From: Aeromonas finlandensis
GTDB lineage: Bacteria > Pseudomonadota > Gammaproteobacteria > Enterobacterales > Aeromonadaceae
Reading direction: 5' to 3'
Assembly: GCF_000764645.1 (NCBI RefSeq)
Contig: NZ_JRGK01000032.1
Coordinates: forward strand, 1-64,000
DNA: 64,000 nucleotides
Shown: piece after piece, positions 19,152 through 28,384 of the stretch
How the letters are laid out: each line of letters starts with the position of its first letter
How positions within the stretch are numbered: the stretch's first letter is position 1
Program-made: the position numbers and the translations under genes
Notes under the pieces: generated by a model
Seen by the model: the letters and a program-made list of their open reading frames with translations, nothing else
What the model was told of the DNA's origin: nothing
Databases searched by the model: none

Positions 19152-19171
19152 CACCGCCCCTCGGGGCGGTA
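19152..19171 (-). terminator. Possible weak terminator after the EamA gene
   Basis: The GC-rich stem ACCGCCCC/GGGGCGGT lies just after the stop of the EamA transporter gene, but no T run follows. Confidence 0.35.
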
Positions 19172-19178
19172 CTTCTCA

Positions 19179-20072
19179 TCAGGCGGGTGCTTTGAGCCGC
19201 GCACTGCGCAGCAGCAGAGGGAGCTGGTAGAGCACCAGGGCGCCGAGTACCAGTCCGGCACCGGCCAGTTTGGTGCCACCTAGGGGTTCGCTGTAGCAGA
19301 GGGTGCTCAGGATCAGGGTCCAGATCGGCTCCAGCAGCATCATCAGGGCGGCGTGGGCGGTGGTCATCTTGCTCAAGGCGTGGGTAAGCAGCCAGTAGCG
19401 CAAGGTGGTGGCGATGAGAACGCTTGCCGCAAACCAGCCCCAGATACCGTTGCTGACCCCGGCCTCGGGCCACTGCTCGGTCAGCAGGGAGAGCAGGGTG
19501 CCGAGCAGGCCGGTCATCGCCAGCTGGATGCAGGTGAGCCAGGCGGGCGCAATGGATTGGGCGAAGTGGCGGTGGACGGCGAGCTGGATGCCGAGGGTGG
19601 TGGCCGCCGCCAAAAACCAGAACAGCGAGAGCGACACGCCCCAGTGGGTGCTGCTGGAGAGCAGCAGCAGGCCCGCGATGGCGATGGGCAGAGTGAGCCA
19701 GTAGTGGCGGCCGGGTTTGGCCCGAAAGGCGGCCCAGGCGGCCAGCGGTGCCATCAGGGTGGCGACGCTCATGATAAAGGCGCCGCTGCCCAGCGCATCG
19801 CTCTGGCTGATGGCGGTGACCCACAGCAGCAGGCTGGCACCGAGCAGAGTGCCGCAACCGGCGGCGCGCACTAGCTGGGCACGGGTCGGCGGCGGTTCAC
19901 GCAGCCAGGCGAGAGGGAGCAACAGCAGGGCGGCCAGCAGGAAGCGGCTGCCGATAAAGGCGGCGGGGGGCAGTTCGCGGATCGCCTCTTTCGAGAAGAG
20001 CCAGCCGGCGGCGGCCAGCAGGGTGACCAGTACCATCAGCAGCAGGGGAGTGCGGTTCATCGGGGTCGTCAT
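19179..20072 (-). CDS. EamA/DMT-superfamily transporter
   Basis: The product is 297 residues with about ten hydrophobic segments arranged as two EamA repeats; the first begins near LLMVLVTLLAAAGWLFSKEA, and the second carries MMLLEPIWTLILSTL followed by GGTKLAGAGLVL. Such proteins export or import metabolites, often amino acids or drugs; substrate unknown. There is no convincing ribosome site; an in-frame ATG four codons downstream is an alternative start. It is separated from the fis terminator by about 100 bases. Confidence 0.8.
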   Translation of the reverse strand: MTTPMNRTPLLLMVLVTLLAAAGWLFSKEAIRELPPAAFIGSRFLLAALLLLPLAWLREPPPTRAQLVRAAGCGTLLGASLLLWVTAISQSDALGSGAFIMSVATLMAPLAAWAAFRAKPGRHYWLTLPIAIAGLLLLSSSTHWGVSLSLFWFLAAATTLGIQLAVHRHFAQSIAPAWLTCIQLAMTGLLGTLLSLLTEQWPEAGVSNGIWGWFAASVLIATTLRYWLLTHALSKMTTAHAALMMLLEPIWTLILSTLCYSEPLGGTKLAGAGLVLGALVLYQLPLLLRSARLKAPA

Positions 20073-20098
20073 GGTGAAATGGAGGGGAGAGCATAAAG

Positions 20099-20132
20099 GA
20101 AAGGCGCCAGGTATTGCTACCGGGCGCCTTTC
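20099..20132 (-). terminator. Terminator of dusB-fis
   Basis: AAAGGCGCC and GGCGCCTTT are inverted repeats around a 14-base loop, with a short T-rich tail on the minus strand, 25 bases after the fis stop. Confidence 0.75.
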
Positions 20133-20156
20133 ATATCAATGGCTGACAGCCAACAA

Positions 20157-20453
20157 TCAGTTCATGCCGTAACGCTTGAGCTTCTTGCGCAGGGTGCCAC
20201 GGTTGATCCCCATCATCACGGCAGCGCGAGTCTGGTTACCACGGGTGTACTGCATGATCACGTCCAGCATCGGCGCTTCGACTTCGGAGAGAACCATATC
20301 GTACAGATCAATCACTTCCTGACCGTTCAACTGGGCCAGGTAGTTACGCAGGGCCTGTTGCACAGAGTCACGCAGGGGGCGCTGGGTCGGCTCGGCAGCG
20401 TGATTGTGAGTAGTTGTTACCAATGCATCAGAAGTCAGGGTTTGTTCGAACAT
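20157..20453 (-). CDS. fis: DNA-binding protein Fis
   Basis: Fis is the nucleoid protein that bends DNA and drives rRNA and recombination promoters during rapid growth. The product is 98 residues, the canonical length. The C-terminal helix-turn-helix [20 protein letters not shown] and the central [16 protein letters not shown] are near identical to E. coli Fis. It follows dusB by 26 bases, the conserved dusB-fis arrangement. Confidence 0.98.
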   Translation of the reverse strand: MFEQTLTSDALVTTTHNHAAEPTQRPLRDSVQQALRNYLAQLNGQEVIDLYDMVLSEVEAPMLDVIMQYTRGNQTRAAVMMGINRGTLRKKLKRYGMN

Positions 20454-20479
20454 ATTCGGTCGGCTCTTTAGTTATCTTG

Positions 20480-21445
20480 TTAACCTAATCCATCGAAATA
20501 CGCTTCGAGTGCCTCTAGTTGTGCGTCTGCACAATCCAGGGCATTGAAGTGCTTACGGAATTCTCGGCCCGTCTCTTCTTCATCCAGATACCAGCCCACG
20601 TGTTTACGGGCGATGCGCGCTCCCAGATATGCACCATAAAACCGGTGCAGGTTGGTTACATGCTCGTTCATCAGGGTGCGAACCTCTTCCCTCTCGGGAG
20701 GCGGCAGCTTGGTGCCCGTCTCAAGAAAATGACGGATTTCCCGGAAAATCCAGGGTCGTCCTTGCGCAGCTCGGCCGATCATCACGGCGTCGACACCGGT
20801 ATAGTCGAGGACATACCGGGCTTTCTCCGGGCTGTTGATGTCACCATTGGCGACAACAGGAATCGATACGGCCTGCTTAATCGCCCTGATCGTGTCGTAC
20901 TCCGCTTCGCCCCGGTAGAGGCAGGCACGGGTACGACCATGCACGGCGAGGGCCGCGATACCGCAATCTTCGGCGATTCGGGCGATCTCCACGCCATTGC
21001 GGTTATCCGGATCCCATCCTGTGCGGATCTTCAAGGTGACAGGCACCTCCACTGCATCCACCACGGCCCGGCAAATTGCTTTGACCTGATCGGGGGCACG
21101 CAGCAGGGCGGAACCTGCCAACTTCTTATTCACTTTTTTTGCCGGACACCCCATGTTGATGTCGACGATCTGTGCGCCCTGCTCCACGTTGTAGCGGGCA
21201 GCAAACGCCATCATCTCGGGGTCGGCCCCGGCAATCTGGACCGATCGCAATCCGCCTTCTGCAGAGTGATCCATCCTCATCCTGGTTTTCTGGGTATCCC
21301 AGACATCCGGGTTGGCCAGCAGCATCTCGGAAACGGCCATGCCGGCCCCCAATCGCAAACAAAGTTCACGGAATGGTCGGTCAGTTACACCGGCCATGGG
21401 AGCCACAATCAAGGGAGTTTCAAGCGTGTGGGGACCTATCTGCAT
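20480..21445 (-). CDS. dusB: tRNA-dihydrouridine synthase B
   Basis: DusB reduces uridine in the tRNA D-loop using FMN and NADPH. The product is 321 residues. Visible features are the FMN-barrel start APMAGVTDRPFR, the catalytic-Cys motif DINMGCPAKKV, VTLKIRTGWD, AVHGRTR and the phosphate-binding GRAAQGRPWIF. It is the first gene of dusB-fis. The upstream gap to the divergent tolC-like gene is 292 bases and presumably holds the strong growth-rate-controlled promoter of this operon, but I see no convincing hexamer pair. Confidence 0.97.
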   Translation of the reverse strand: MQIGPHTLETPLIVAPMAGVTDRPFRELCLRLGAGMAVSEMLLANPDVWDTQKTRMRMDHSAEGGLRSVQIAGADPEMMAFAARYNVEQGAQIVDINMGCPAKKVNKKLAGSALLRAPDQVKAICRAVVDAVEVPVTLKIRTGWDPDNRNGVEIARIAEDCGIAALAVHGRTRACLYRGEAEYDTIRAIKQAVSIPVVANGDINSPEKARYVLDYTGVDAVMIGRAAQGRPWIFREIRHFLETGTKLPPPEREEVRTLMNEHVTNLHRFYGAYLGARIARKHVGWYLDEEETGREFRKHFNALDCADAQLEALEAYFDGLG

Positions 21446-21737
21446 TCCACGGTTACCATCGGCTTAGGGCGGCGTATATTACGCATTTTTTAGGCAGGAG
21501 AAAAGGTTAGTATTTGAGCGTCAGCCATTTTTTTCTGAAAAAAACGTCGCGCCAAGGCTTGCAAATTCTGGAGTTGTTGAAAAACGGCCAGATTGATCAT
21601 GAGGGATGGCTGTACTACCTATGTCGGTTGTCTGCATAATTGTCAGTCCACTTGCTGGCCCGCTTTGCGTTATGATAGCGAGCTTAAGTCGAGCAAATGC
21701 TCCAAACATTTATGCAACAAAAGCGGATTGGGGATCT

Positions 21738-23144
21738 ATGACGTCAAGGTTCATTAAATCACTCTGGCCGTGTCTGATGGGGGCCGTGCTGGGGTCGGCG
21801 CAGGCGCAGACTATCAGTTTCGGCGAAGCCTGGACCCGGGTCATCCAGCAGGATGAGGGGCTGGCTGCCGAACAGGCCGGGGTCGATCGGGCCAAGCAAC
21901 TGCGTGAAGCGGCCAAGGACATGTATCTGCCCAAGGTGGATCTGGGGGCCAGCTATACCCACCTCGATCAGCCGGTGGAGCTGGACATGATGGATCTCAA
22001 CCCTATCGCCAGCCATCCGGAGCTGGGTCAGGTGCTGGCGCCACTCATGCAGAAGTTCCACCTCACACCCAATGATTTCGTTACCCCGCTGACCAAGCAG
22101 AATGTGGTGACCAGCTCGGTCAAGATGCTCTGGCCGCTCTTTACCGGTGGCCGCATCGATGCGGCGCAGGATATCCGCCAGGCGCAGGTGAGCGAGGCGC
22201 AACAGCTGCTGGTGCTCAAGCAGCAATCCACCTTTGAGAGCCTCTCCCAGACCTATTTCGGCGTGGTGCTGGCCGCTCAGGTGGTGCAGACCAAACAGGA
22301 GATAGAGGACGGGCTGGCCCACCATCTGGATCACGCCAAGAAGCTTGAAGCTCAGGGCCAGATCGCCAAGGTGGAGCGTCTTTCTGCCCAGTCGGCCTAT
22401 GATCGGGCCCGCATCGATACCCAGAAGTCGCGCCGTGGCCTCGAGATCGCCGAGTTGGCCCTCGGCCATATGCTCAAGCTGCCCCGCGCCGAGCCGGGCA
22501 GCGGCCTGTTCGTCAACAAGGATCTGCCGCGTCTCGAGGGGCTGGTAAGCCAGACCCTGGAGGTGCACCCCGGCCTCAAGCTGCTCAGCGCCAAGAAGGA
22601 GCAGGCCAAGGGGATGATCCGGATGGAGAAGGGCAAATATGCCCCCGAGGTGTTCCTGTTCGGCAACTACAACCTCTATGAAGATGATTCGCTCGCCTCC
22701 AAGACCACGCCTGACTGGTTGGTGGGGGTGGGCGTCAGCATGCCACTGGTGAGCCGTGATGGTCGCTCCGAGACGGTGCAGGCCGCCAAGAGTGCCGAGC
22801 TGCAAGTCAATCTGCTGCAAGCCAAGACCCGTCAGGATCTGGAGCTGCTGGTAGAGAAGACCTGGCGCGAAGCGGCGCAGGGGCTGGAGGAGTATCAATC
22901 CCTCTCCTCCACCCAGGCGTTGGCAGAGGAGAACGTGCTGCTGCGTGACAAAGCCTTCGGTCAGGGGCTCTCCACTTCCCTCGATGTGGTGGATGCCCGG
23001 AACCAGCTGGCGGGGGTCAAGACCCAGCGCGCGGCGGCGGCCTATCAATATGTGGTGTCGCTGGCCCGTCTGCTGGCGCTCTCCGGCCAGATGAACAGTT
23101 TCAATCAATATCAGCATGGTCAGGTGATCGAGGTGAACTCATGA
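21738..23144 (+). CDS. TolC-family outer membrane efflux protein
   Basis: The product is about 468 residues, starting MTSRFIKSLWPCLMGAVLGS with a signal peptide cut near AQAQ. The two halves show the repeated long-helix pattern of outer membrane efflux proteins, with FGEAWTRVIQQDEGL in the first and QLAGVKTQRAAAAYQYV near the end. The ATG follows GGATTGGGG; an open frame runs upstream from 21606 but would give no signal peptide. A TATGAT -10-like box at 21671-21676 lies upstream. It is the outer channel of an operon with an HlyD adaptor and two ABC-2 permeases. Confidence 0.88.
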   Translation: MTSRFIKSLWPCLMGAVLGSAQAQTISFGEAWTRVIQQDEGLAAEQAGVDRAKQLREAAKDMYLPKVDLGASYTHLDQPVELDMMDLNPIASHPELGQVLAPLMQKFHLTPNDFVTPLTKQNVVTSSVKMLWPLFTGGRIDAAQDIRQAQVSEAQQLLVLKQQSTFESLSQTYFGVVLAAQVVQTKQEIEDGLAHHLDHAKKLEAQGQIAKVERLSAQSAYDRARIDTQKSRRGLEIAELALGHMLKLPRAEPGSGLFVNKDLPRLEGLVSQTLEVHPGLKLLSAKKEQAKGMIRMEKGKYAPEVFLFGNYNLYEDDSLASKTTPDWLVGVGVSMPLVSRDGRSETVQAAKSAELQVNLLQAKTRQDLELLVEKTWREAAQGLEEYQSLSSTQALAEENVLLRDKAFGQGLSTSLDVVDARNQLAGVKTQRAAAAYQYVVSLARLLALSGQMNSFNQYQHGQVIEVNS

Positions 23145-23217
23145 TCCCGGCCCTGTCTGTTCCATTTTTCATGTCTGTTTCGACCGCCAAGGGTCGCCCG
23201 TTTGTCGAGGTGAAGTG

Positions 23218-24222
23218 ATGAGCCATCCCCCCATCAAAAAGAAGATGAGCCAGGGTAAACCGCTGTTGTTGCCGCTGGCGCTGGTGATCCTGGTGGTCTG
23301 GCTCGGCTGGCGCTTCTGGCTCTCCTATCAACCCGAGCCGGTGCATCTGCAAGGGCAGATAGAAGCGCAGCAGTACTCGGTCTCTTCCAAAGTGCCGGGC
23401 CGCATCGACGAGGTACTGGTCAAAAAGGGCGATCAGCTGGCCAGGGATCAGCTGGTCTTTACCCTGGCGAGCCCCGAGATTGAAGCCAAGTTGAGCCAGG
23501 CCAAGGCGGGTGAAGCCGCTGCAGGGGCCATGGCGCAAGAGGCAGAGAAAGGGGCCCGTGCCCAGCAGATCGCCGCCGCCAAGGATCAGTGGCAAAAAGC
23601 CAAGGCTGCCGCCCAGTTGCGTGGCAAGACCTATGAGCGGGTTGCCAGCTTGTACCGCGATGGCGTGATGCCGCTGCAAAAGCGCGACGAGGCCTGGACG
23701 GCCTGGCAAGCCGCCAAGTACAGCGAAGGGATGGCGTGGCAGCAGTATCAGATGGCGCTGGAAGGGGCGCGGGAAGAGACCAAGGTCGCCGCTCGCGAGA
23801 AGGCCAAGATGGCGGCCGGTTCCGTTGCCGAGGTGGAGGCCTATCTGGCCGATACCCGCATCACCAGCCCCCACAATGGTGAAGTGAGTCAGGTGCTGCT
23901 GCGTAGCGGCGAGCTGGCACCGCAAGGCTTCCCGGTGGTGACCCTGCTCGACATGAGCGATGCCTGGGCCCAGTTCCATATCCGCGAAGATCTGCTGCCC
24001 CGCTTCCCCGTCGGTACCGAGTTCGATGCCCGCATCCCGGGCCTTGGCGATCAGATTGTGCGCTTCAAGGTGACCCATGTGGCCGTGATGGGGGATTTCG
24101 CCACCTGGCGTGCCACCGATACCCGTCAGGGCTTCGATATGAAGAGCTTCCAGGTGGAGGCCCGTCCGCTGCAACCGGTTGAAGGGCTGCGGGTCGGCAT
24201 GAGTGTGCTGGTTGAACTCTGA
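23218..24222 (+). CDS. HlyD-family periplasmic adaptor
   Basis: The product is about 334 residues, with one N-terminal membrane segment (roughly 16-35) and then the lipoyl-like half motif QQYSVSSKVPGRIDEVLVKKGD, a coiled-coil region rich in Ala, Lys and Gln (about 95-200), and the second half motif TRITSPHNGEVSQVLLRSGE. The ATG at 23218 sits at better spacing from GAGGT than the GTG just before it. Its stop overlaps the next start (TGATG). It should bridge the inner-membrane permeases to the TolC-like channel. Confidence 0.9.
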   Translation: MSHPPIKKKMSQGKPLLLPLALVILVVWLGWRFWLSYQPEPVHLQGQIEAQQYSVSSKVPGRIDEVLVKKGDQLARDQLVFTLASPEIEAKLSQAKAGEAAAGAMAQEAEKGARAQQIAAAKDQWQKAKAAAQLRGKTYERVASLYRDGVMPLQKRDEAWTAWQAAKYSEGMAWQQYQMALEGAREETKVAAREKAKMAAGSVAEVEAYLADTRITSPHNGEVSQVLLRSGELAPQGFPVVTLLDMSDAWAQFHIREDLLPRFPVGTEFDARIPGLGDQIVRFKVTHVAVMGDFATWRATDTRQGFDMKSFQVEARPLQPVEGLRVGMSVLVEL

Positions 24223-25382
24223 TGGGACGTGAATTTCGGCTGCTGTGGCAGGATCCGTTCAGCCGTGCCCTGATGAGTTGGGTGCCGCTGCTGCTGATGG
24301 GGATCCTCTGCTGGATCTTCTCGGCAGGGTTGGCCCGCGACCTCAAGGTGGGGCTGGTGGATCTCGACCACAGCGTGCTGTCGCGCCAGCTCGCCTTCTC
24401 GCTGGATGGCTCGGCCGGGCTCAAGGTGGCTCGGCAGTTTGACTCCGTCGATGCGGGCGCACATGCCCTGCGCGGTGGCGACATCTATGCGCTGGTGGTG
24501 ATCCCCAACCATCTGGAGCGGGATGCCCGTCAGGGTACCCAGCCGCAGGTGACGGTGTTCAACAACGGCCAGTTCATCCTGATCGCCAAGTTGGTGAACT
24601 CGGCGCTGGCGCAGGTGGTGGGTACCCTCAACGGTCAGGTAGGCGTGCTGGAGGCGATGGCCGATGGCAAGGCGCTGCCCGGTGCGATCGGGCAGTCGGT
24701 GCCCATCAGCAGTCAGGTTACGGCGCTCTACAACCTCAACTCCAGCTACGCCCAGTTTCTGCTGAGCGCCATTCTGCCTGCGGTATGGCAGATCCTGGTG
24801 GTGCTGTTCGGCCTCAATTCGCTGGCCCGCACCGATCGGCTGGGATTGGACTGGACCACCCGCGGTGTCTGGTTCGGTCTGTGGCGCACCCTGTTGCCCC
24901 ATGTGCTGATTGGCTGGGGCTGGGGGATTGTCTGGACGCTGCTGCTGTTCAAGGGCTTCTCCTACCCCATGCACGGCAGCTGGCTGGTGCTGGTGATTGG
25001 GCTGGGGCTCGCTTCGGCGGCCTGCGTTGCCATGGGGGCCTTTTTCTACGGCATCATCCGGGATCCGGCCCGCGCCCTGTCGCTGGCGGGGGCTTACACG
25101 GCGCCCGGTTTCGCCTTTATGGGGGTTACCTTTCCGGTGAGTGCCATGGGGGATTTCGCCCGCTTCTGGCGCAGCCTGTTGCCGGTCTCCCACTATGTGG
25201 AGCTGCAGATTGGCCAGAGCAACTACGGTCTGCCCCTCGTATCGGCGCTGCCGCAACTGGGGGCGCTGCTGCTGTTCCTGCTCCCCCTGCTGCTGGTGGT
25301 GCGTCGTTACAAGCAGCAGGCCGAGCTTGCCCGTCAATCAGCAGCTGCCGTAGTGGCGGTCGTCGAGAAGGAGCCTGAGTGA
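24222..25382 (+). CDS. ABC-2 type permease (first of pair)
   Basis: The product is 386 residues. One membrane segment near residues 17-35 is followed by a large extracytoplasmic domain (about 40-185), then five hydrophobic segments. This is the ABC2_membrane_3 layout of YbhS, YbhR and YhhJ. The ALSLAGAYTAPGFAFMGVTFPV stretch is typical of these permeases. It overlaps both neighbours by one base. No ATPase gene is present in the operon, unlike E. coli ybhGFSR. Confidence 0.85.
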   Translation: MGREFRLLWQDPFSRALMSWVPLLLMGILCWIFSAGLARDLKVGLVDLDHSVLSRQLAFSLDGSAGLKVARQFDSVDAGAHALRGGDIYALVVIPNHLERDARQGTQPQVTVFNNGQFILIAKLVNSALAQVVGTLNGQVGVLEAMADGKALPGAIGQSVPISSQVTALYNLNSSYAQFLLSAILPAVWQILVVLFGLNSLARTDRLGLDWTTRGVWFGLWRTLLPHVLIGWGWGIVWTLLLFKGFSYPMHGSWLVLVIGLGLASAACVAMGAFFYGIIRDPARALSLAGAYTAPGFAFMGVTFPVSAMGDFARFWRSLLPVSHYVELQIGQSNYGLPLVSALPQLGALLLFLLPLLLVVRRYKQQAELARQSAAAVVAVVEKEPE

Positions 25383-26578
25383 TGCTGGGATTTGTCGATC
25401 TGTTGCGCCTTGAGCTGCGCACTCTGCTGGCGGATCGCGCCATCATGCTCACCCTGTTTGGCGGGGTGATCTTCTACTCGTTTCTCTATCCCCAGCCCTA
25501 TCTGCATCAGTTGCCGCGGGAAGAGGCGGTGGTGGTGGTCAACGAGGATGGCAGTCAGCTGTCCCGTCAGCTGGAGTTCATGGCCGATGCCACGCCGCAG
25601 GTGAAGCTGGTGGTGCGGGCCAATTCGCTGGCTGAGGCACGCCAGTTGATGATGGCCGGGGAGGCGAGCGGGATACTGCACATCCCCAACCACTTCTATC
25701 GGGATCTGATGCAGGGCAAGAGCGTTACTCTGAGCTATGCCGGTGATGCCTCCTACTTTCTGGTCTACGGCACCATTGCCGAAGGGCTGGCGCAGGCGGG
25801 GGGCACTCTCGCGGCGCAGGTGAAGGTGGCGCGCTTGCTGAGCCACGGCGAGGCGCTGCCGCAAGCGGCCATTGGCTGGAACGCGGTGGCTCTTAACGTG
25901 GTGCCGGTGTTCAACCCCACCATGGGCTACGTCAACTACGTGGTGCCTGCGGTGTTTGTGCTGATCCTTCATCAGGTGCTGCTGATGGGGGCGGGGATCC
26001 TGGGGGCAACCCAGAACCAGCGCAGTTGCCGCGGCGAGCACGGTTACTGGCAAAACGCGCCGGTACTGCCGCTGCTGCTGGCCAGAACCCTGGTGCTGGC
26101 GGGGCTGTTCCTGCTGCCGGTGAGCTACTTCCTTGGCTTCTGCTTCGATCACTACAACATCGCCCGTCATGCCGATCCGTTGGAGCTGTGGCTGTTCGCC
26201 CTGCCGTTCCTGCTGGCGACCTGCTGGTTCGGGATTGTGCTGGGAGCCATCTTTACCCGGCGGGATCTGCCCACTCAGGTGGTGCTGATCTCCTCCCTGC
26301 CGCTGGTCTTTCTGGCTGGCTTTATCTGGCCGATCGAGCTGATCCCGGCCCCCCTCAACTGGCTGGCTCAGTGGGTGCCCACTATCCCCGCCATCGAGGG
26401 TTTTCTGCGCCTCAACCAGATGGGGGCCGACTTCGCGCAGGTTTCCCGTTACTGGTGGCAGCTGTGGGGTCTGGCGCTGCTCTACGGCGTGCTGGCCTGC
26501 CTGCTGTTGCGCTGGCGGCAGCAGTCGCTGCCGGTTGCTCGCTCGTCAGTCGTGCAGAGTGAAACGACCGCCGGTTAA
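25382..26578 (+). CDS. ABC-2 type permease (second of pair)
   Basis: The product is 398 residues with the same layout as its neighbour: an N-terminal segment, a large periplasmic domain (about 40-185), then a C-terminal bundle including SLPLVFLAGFIWPIELIP. ATG 25382 overlaps the previous stop (TGATG); a GTG one codon earlier is in frame. With the first permease it would make a heterodimeric channel feeding the HlyD and TolC components. A bidirectional terminator follows. Confidence 0.85.
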   Translation: MLGFVDLLRLELRTLLADRAIMLTLFGGVIFYSFLYPQPYLHQLPREEAVVVVNEDGSQLSRQLEFMADATPQVKLVVRANSLAEARQLMMAGEASGILHIPNHFYRDLMQGKSVTLSYAGDASYFLVYGTIAEGLAQAGGTLAAQVKVARLLSHGEALPQAAIGWNAVALNVVPVFNPTMGYVNYVVPAVFVLILHQVLLMGAGILGATQNQRSCRGEHGYWQNAPVLPLLLARTLVLAGLFLLPVSYFLGFCFDHYNIARHADPLELWLFALPFLLATCWFGIVLGAIFTRRDLPTQVVLISSLPLVFLAGFIWPIELIPAPLNWLAQWVPTIPAIEGFLRLNQMGADFAQVSRYWWQLWGLALLYGVLACLLLRWRQQSLPVARSSVVQSETTAG

Positions 26579-26623
26579 GCGGGATGGTGCAAGCGCGCGT
26601 GAGATGGCGTGTGCGGTAAAGCG

Positions 26624-26653
26624 AAAACGGTCAGCCCAAGGGCTGACCGTTTT
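26624..26653. terminator. Bidirectional terminator between the export operon and the NAD(P)-binding gene
   Basis: AAAACGGTCAGCCC and GGGCTGACCGTTTT form a fourteen-pair stem with a two-base loop; T runs lie at both ends, so it can serve both convergent genes. Confidence 0.92.
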
Positions 26654-26688
26654 GTTATGTGGTGGGGTTAAGCGGTTTTACTGCTGCT

Positions 26689-27324
26689 TTAGCCGCGCTG
26701 GAGCGTGGGATCGCCGATGGCGTAGATCTGCCCCACCGCGGTCTCATCTGCCAGCAGGCGCAGCCCTTGGGCGGCCACATCGGCGCGGCGTACCAGTCCA
26801 TGTACCTCCTTGCCCTGACTCAGCTCGGCGCGGCCGGTGGCGTCGCCATCCTGCAGGCCCGCCGGGCGCAGAATGGTCCACGCGAGGGGGCTGGTCTGCA
26901 GCCAGCTCTCCGCCAGACTCTTGAGGCGCACTTCGTGGCCGAAGGCGGCGCGGGCCCGCTCCGGCAAATATTGCCAGCTGTCGCCACAGCCGAGAGAGGT
27001 GACCAGCAGCAGCCGTTTCAGATCTGCCTGCTCCATGGCATCGATCACATGACGGTTGCCCTGGTAGTCCACCGGCGCTGCCTGACGGAAGCTGCCGAGG
27101 GTAGAGATGACCTGTGCATCTTGTCCTGCTGCAATGCAGGCCTGCTGCACCGCAGCCGGATCCAGCGCATCCCCTTCGATCACCTCAACTCCCAGTGCGC
27201 CCAGTTCCGTGGCCATCTCGGGGCTGCGCACCAGCGCTACCACCCGGTGACCCTCGCTCAAGGCATGGTGAGTAAAGGCGCGGCCCAGCCCGCGGCTGGC
27301 TCCGAAAATCAGTGTGGTTGTCAT
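26689..27324 (-). CDS. NAD(P)-binding Rossmann-fold oxidoreductase
   Basis: The product is 211 residues. The opening MTTTLIFGASRGLGRAF is a dinucleotide-binding glycine motif of the atypical SDR or NmrA-like type, and LLLVTSLGCGDSW and WTILRPAGL are family-typical later positions. No catalytic YxxxK is obvious, so it may be a flavin reductase-like or regulatory member. It stands alone. Substrate unknown. Confidence 0.75.
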   Translation of the reverse strand: MTTTLIFGASRGLGRAFTHHALSEGHRVVALVRSPEMATELGALGVEVIEGDALDPAAVQQACIAAGQDAQVISTLGSFRQAAPVDYQGNRHVIDAMEQADLKRLLLVTSLGCGDSWQYLPERARAAFGHEVRLKSLAESWLQTSPLAWTILRPAGLQDGDATGRAELSQGKEVHGLVRRADVAAQGLRLLADETAVGQIYAIGDPTLQRG

Positions 27325-27458
27325 AGCTGAGCTCCCTTGGCAAAAGGGGCTAGCCTAGTGGCTTGTTCGCTCGCTGTAAATGAGAGTTGTTTCTATTGGT
27401 GAACTGACAGGAAGGAGAGGGTACGAGCCGCCAGCGACTCGCACCCGCGGAGAGGGGA

Positions 27459-28313
27459 TCAGCCGTTGTAGTTGCCGATGCTGGGGCGACGGCTGGGACC
27501 GCTCAGATGGATATCCACCGGATTGAACGCCTTGATCGCCTCATAGCTGAAATCACCGATCGCCTGATGCAGGCTCTGGGGCGTGTGGTTGGTGATGATG
27601 ATGACGCTCTTTGACAGGTTGCGACGGCGGCGCAGCAGGTGGCCGAGGAAGCTGGACTGGCTCTCCGCCATCTTGGCGCGGTTGGCCGATACCTCGTCTA
27701 TGATCAGCAGATCCACCTCTTCCAGCGCGCGGCGGTACTGGTTGCGCTCATCCTGATCGGGGATCACGTTGAAGAAGAGGCGATCGACGATGGAGGCCCA
27801 CTGCTGGAAGATCACCGATTTCTGGTGAAGTTCGATCAGCTCGTGTGCCACCGCGCCCGCCAGCGTTGACTTGCCGGTGCCGTAGTCGCCGTAGATGAGC
27901 ATGCAGCCGCCACCGCTCTTCTCCCAGTGCTCGAAGCCGCTGATAAAGTAACGGGCGGTTTCGATGGGATACTGCAGCGCCGGGTCTGTGGCATCCATCT
28001 TGGCGAACACCCAGTCGGGGTTGAGGTCGGCCTGGGCGATCAGCTTCTGGATCCGCTCCTGACGGGCTGCCTTCTGCAGCTCGCGCACCTCGGCGTTGGC
28101 CTTGGCGTCGTACTCCTTGCGCAGGGTCTCGTAGTCATAGTGGCCGCCGCCGGTCTCGGCCTGCAGGCGACGAATACGCTCCAGCAGACCGCCTACGTGC
28201 TTGCTCAATTCGGGATCGTGAACCCGATGATCCTGCTTGGCTTTGGCGATTCTTTTGCGCTTGGCTTCGATCTCTTCCAGCTCCTGGCGCAGGGGATCTT
28301 GCGGGTCAGTCAT
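27459..28313 (-). CDS. DnaC-like AAA+ replicative helicase loader
   Basis: The product is about 284 residues. The Walker A motif is in MLIYGDYGTGKSTLAGAVAHEL (about residue 145), Walker B in VDLLIIDEVSA (about 207), with sensor-1 IIITNHTPQ near 243. The N-terminal 80 residues are charged and helical, as expected of the DnaB-binding part. The start was set at the ATG beginning MTDPQDPLRQELEEIEAKRK; the open frame upstream runs through the gap after the DnaT-like gene. Adjacent to a DnaT-like gene, it fits the primosome pair dnaT-dnaC. Confidence 0.82.
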   Translation of the reverse strand: MTDPQDPLRQELEEIEAKRKRIAKAKQDHRVHDPELSKHVGGLLERIRRLQAETGGGHYDYETLRKEYDAKANAEVRELQKAARQERIQKLIAQADLNPDWVFAKMDATDPALQYPIETARYFISGFEHWEKSGGGCMLIYGDYGTGKSTLAGAVAHELIELHQKSVIFQQWASIVDRLFFNVIPDQDERNQYRRALEEVDLLIIDEVSANRAKMAESQSSFLGHLLRRRRNLSKSVIIITNHTPQSLHQAIGDFSYEAIKAFNPVDIHLSGPSRRPSIGNYNG

Positions 28314-28384
28314 GGAATGCTCCTTCTGCTCGATCAGGGATGGGTAGACAAGGGGTTGATTTTGCCTGCAGGCGGGGGCCGCTA

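Noticed and set aside
21606-21737. Upstream extension of the TolC-like gene
   Set aside because: It would remove the signal peptide and lacks a ribosome site; the ATG at 21738 has one.
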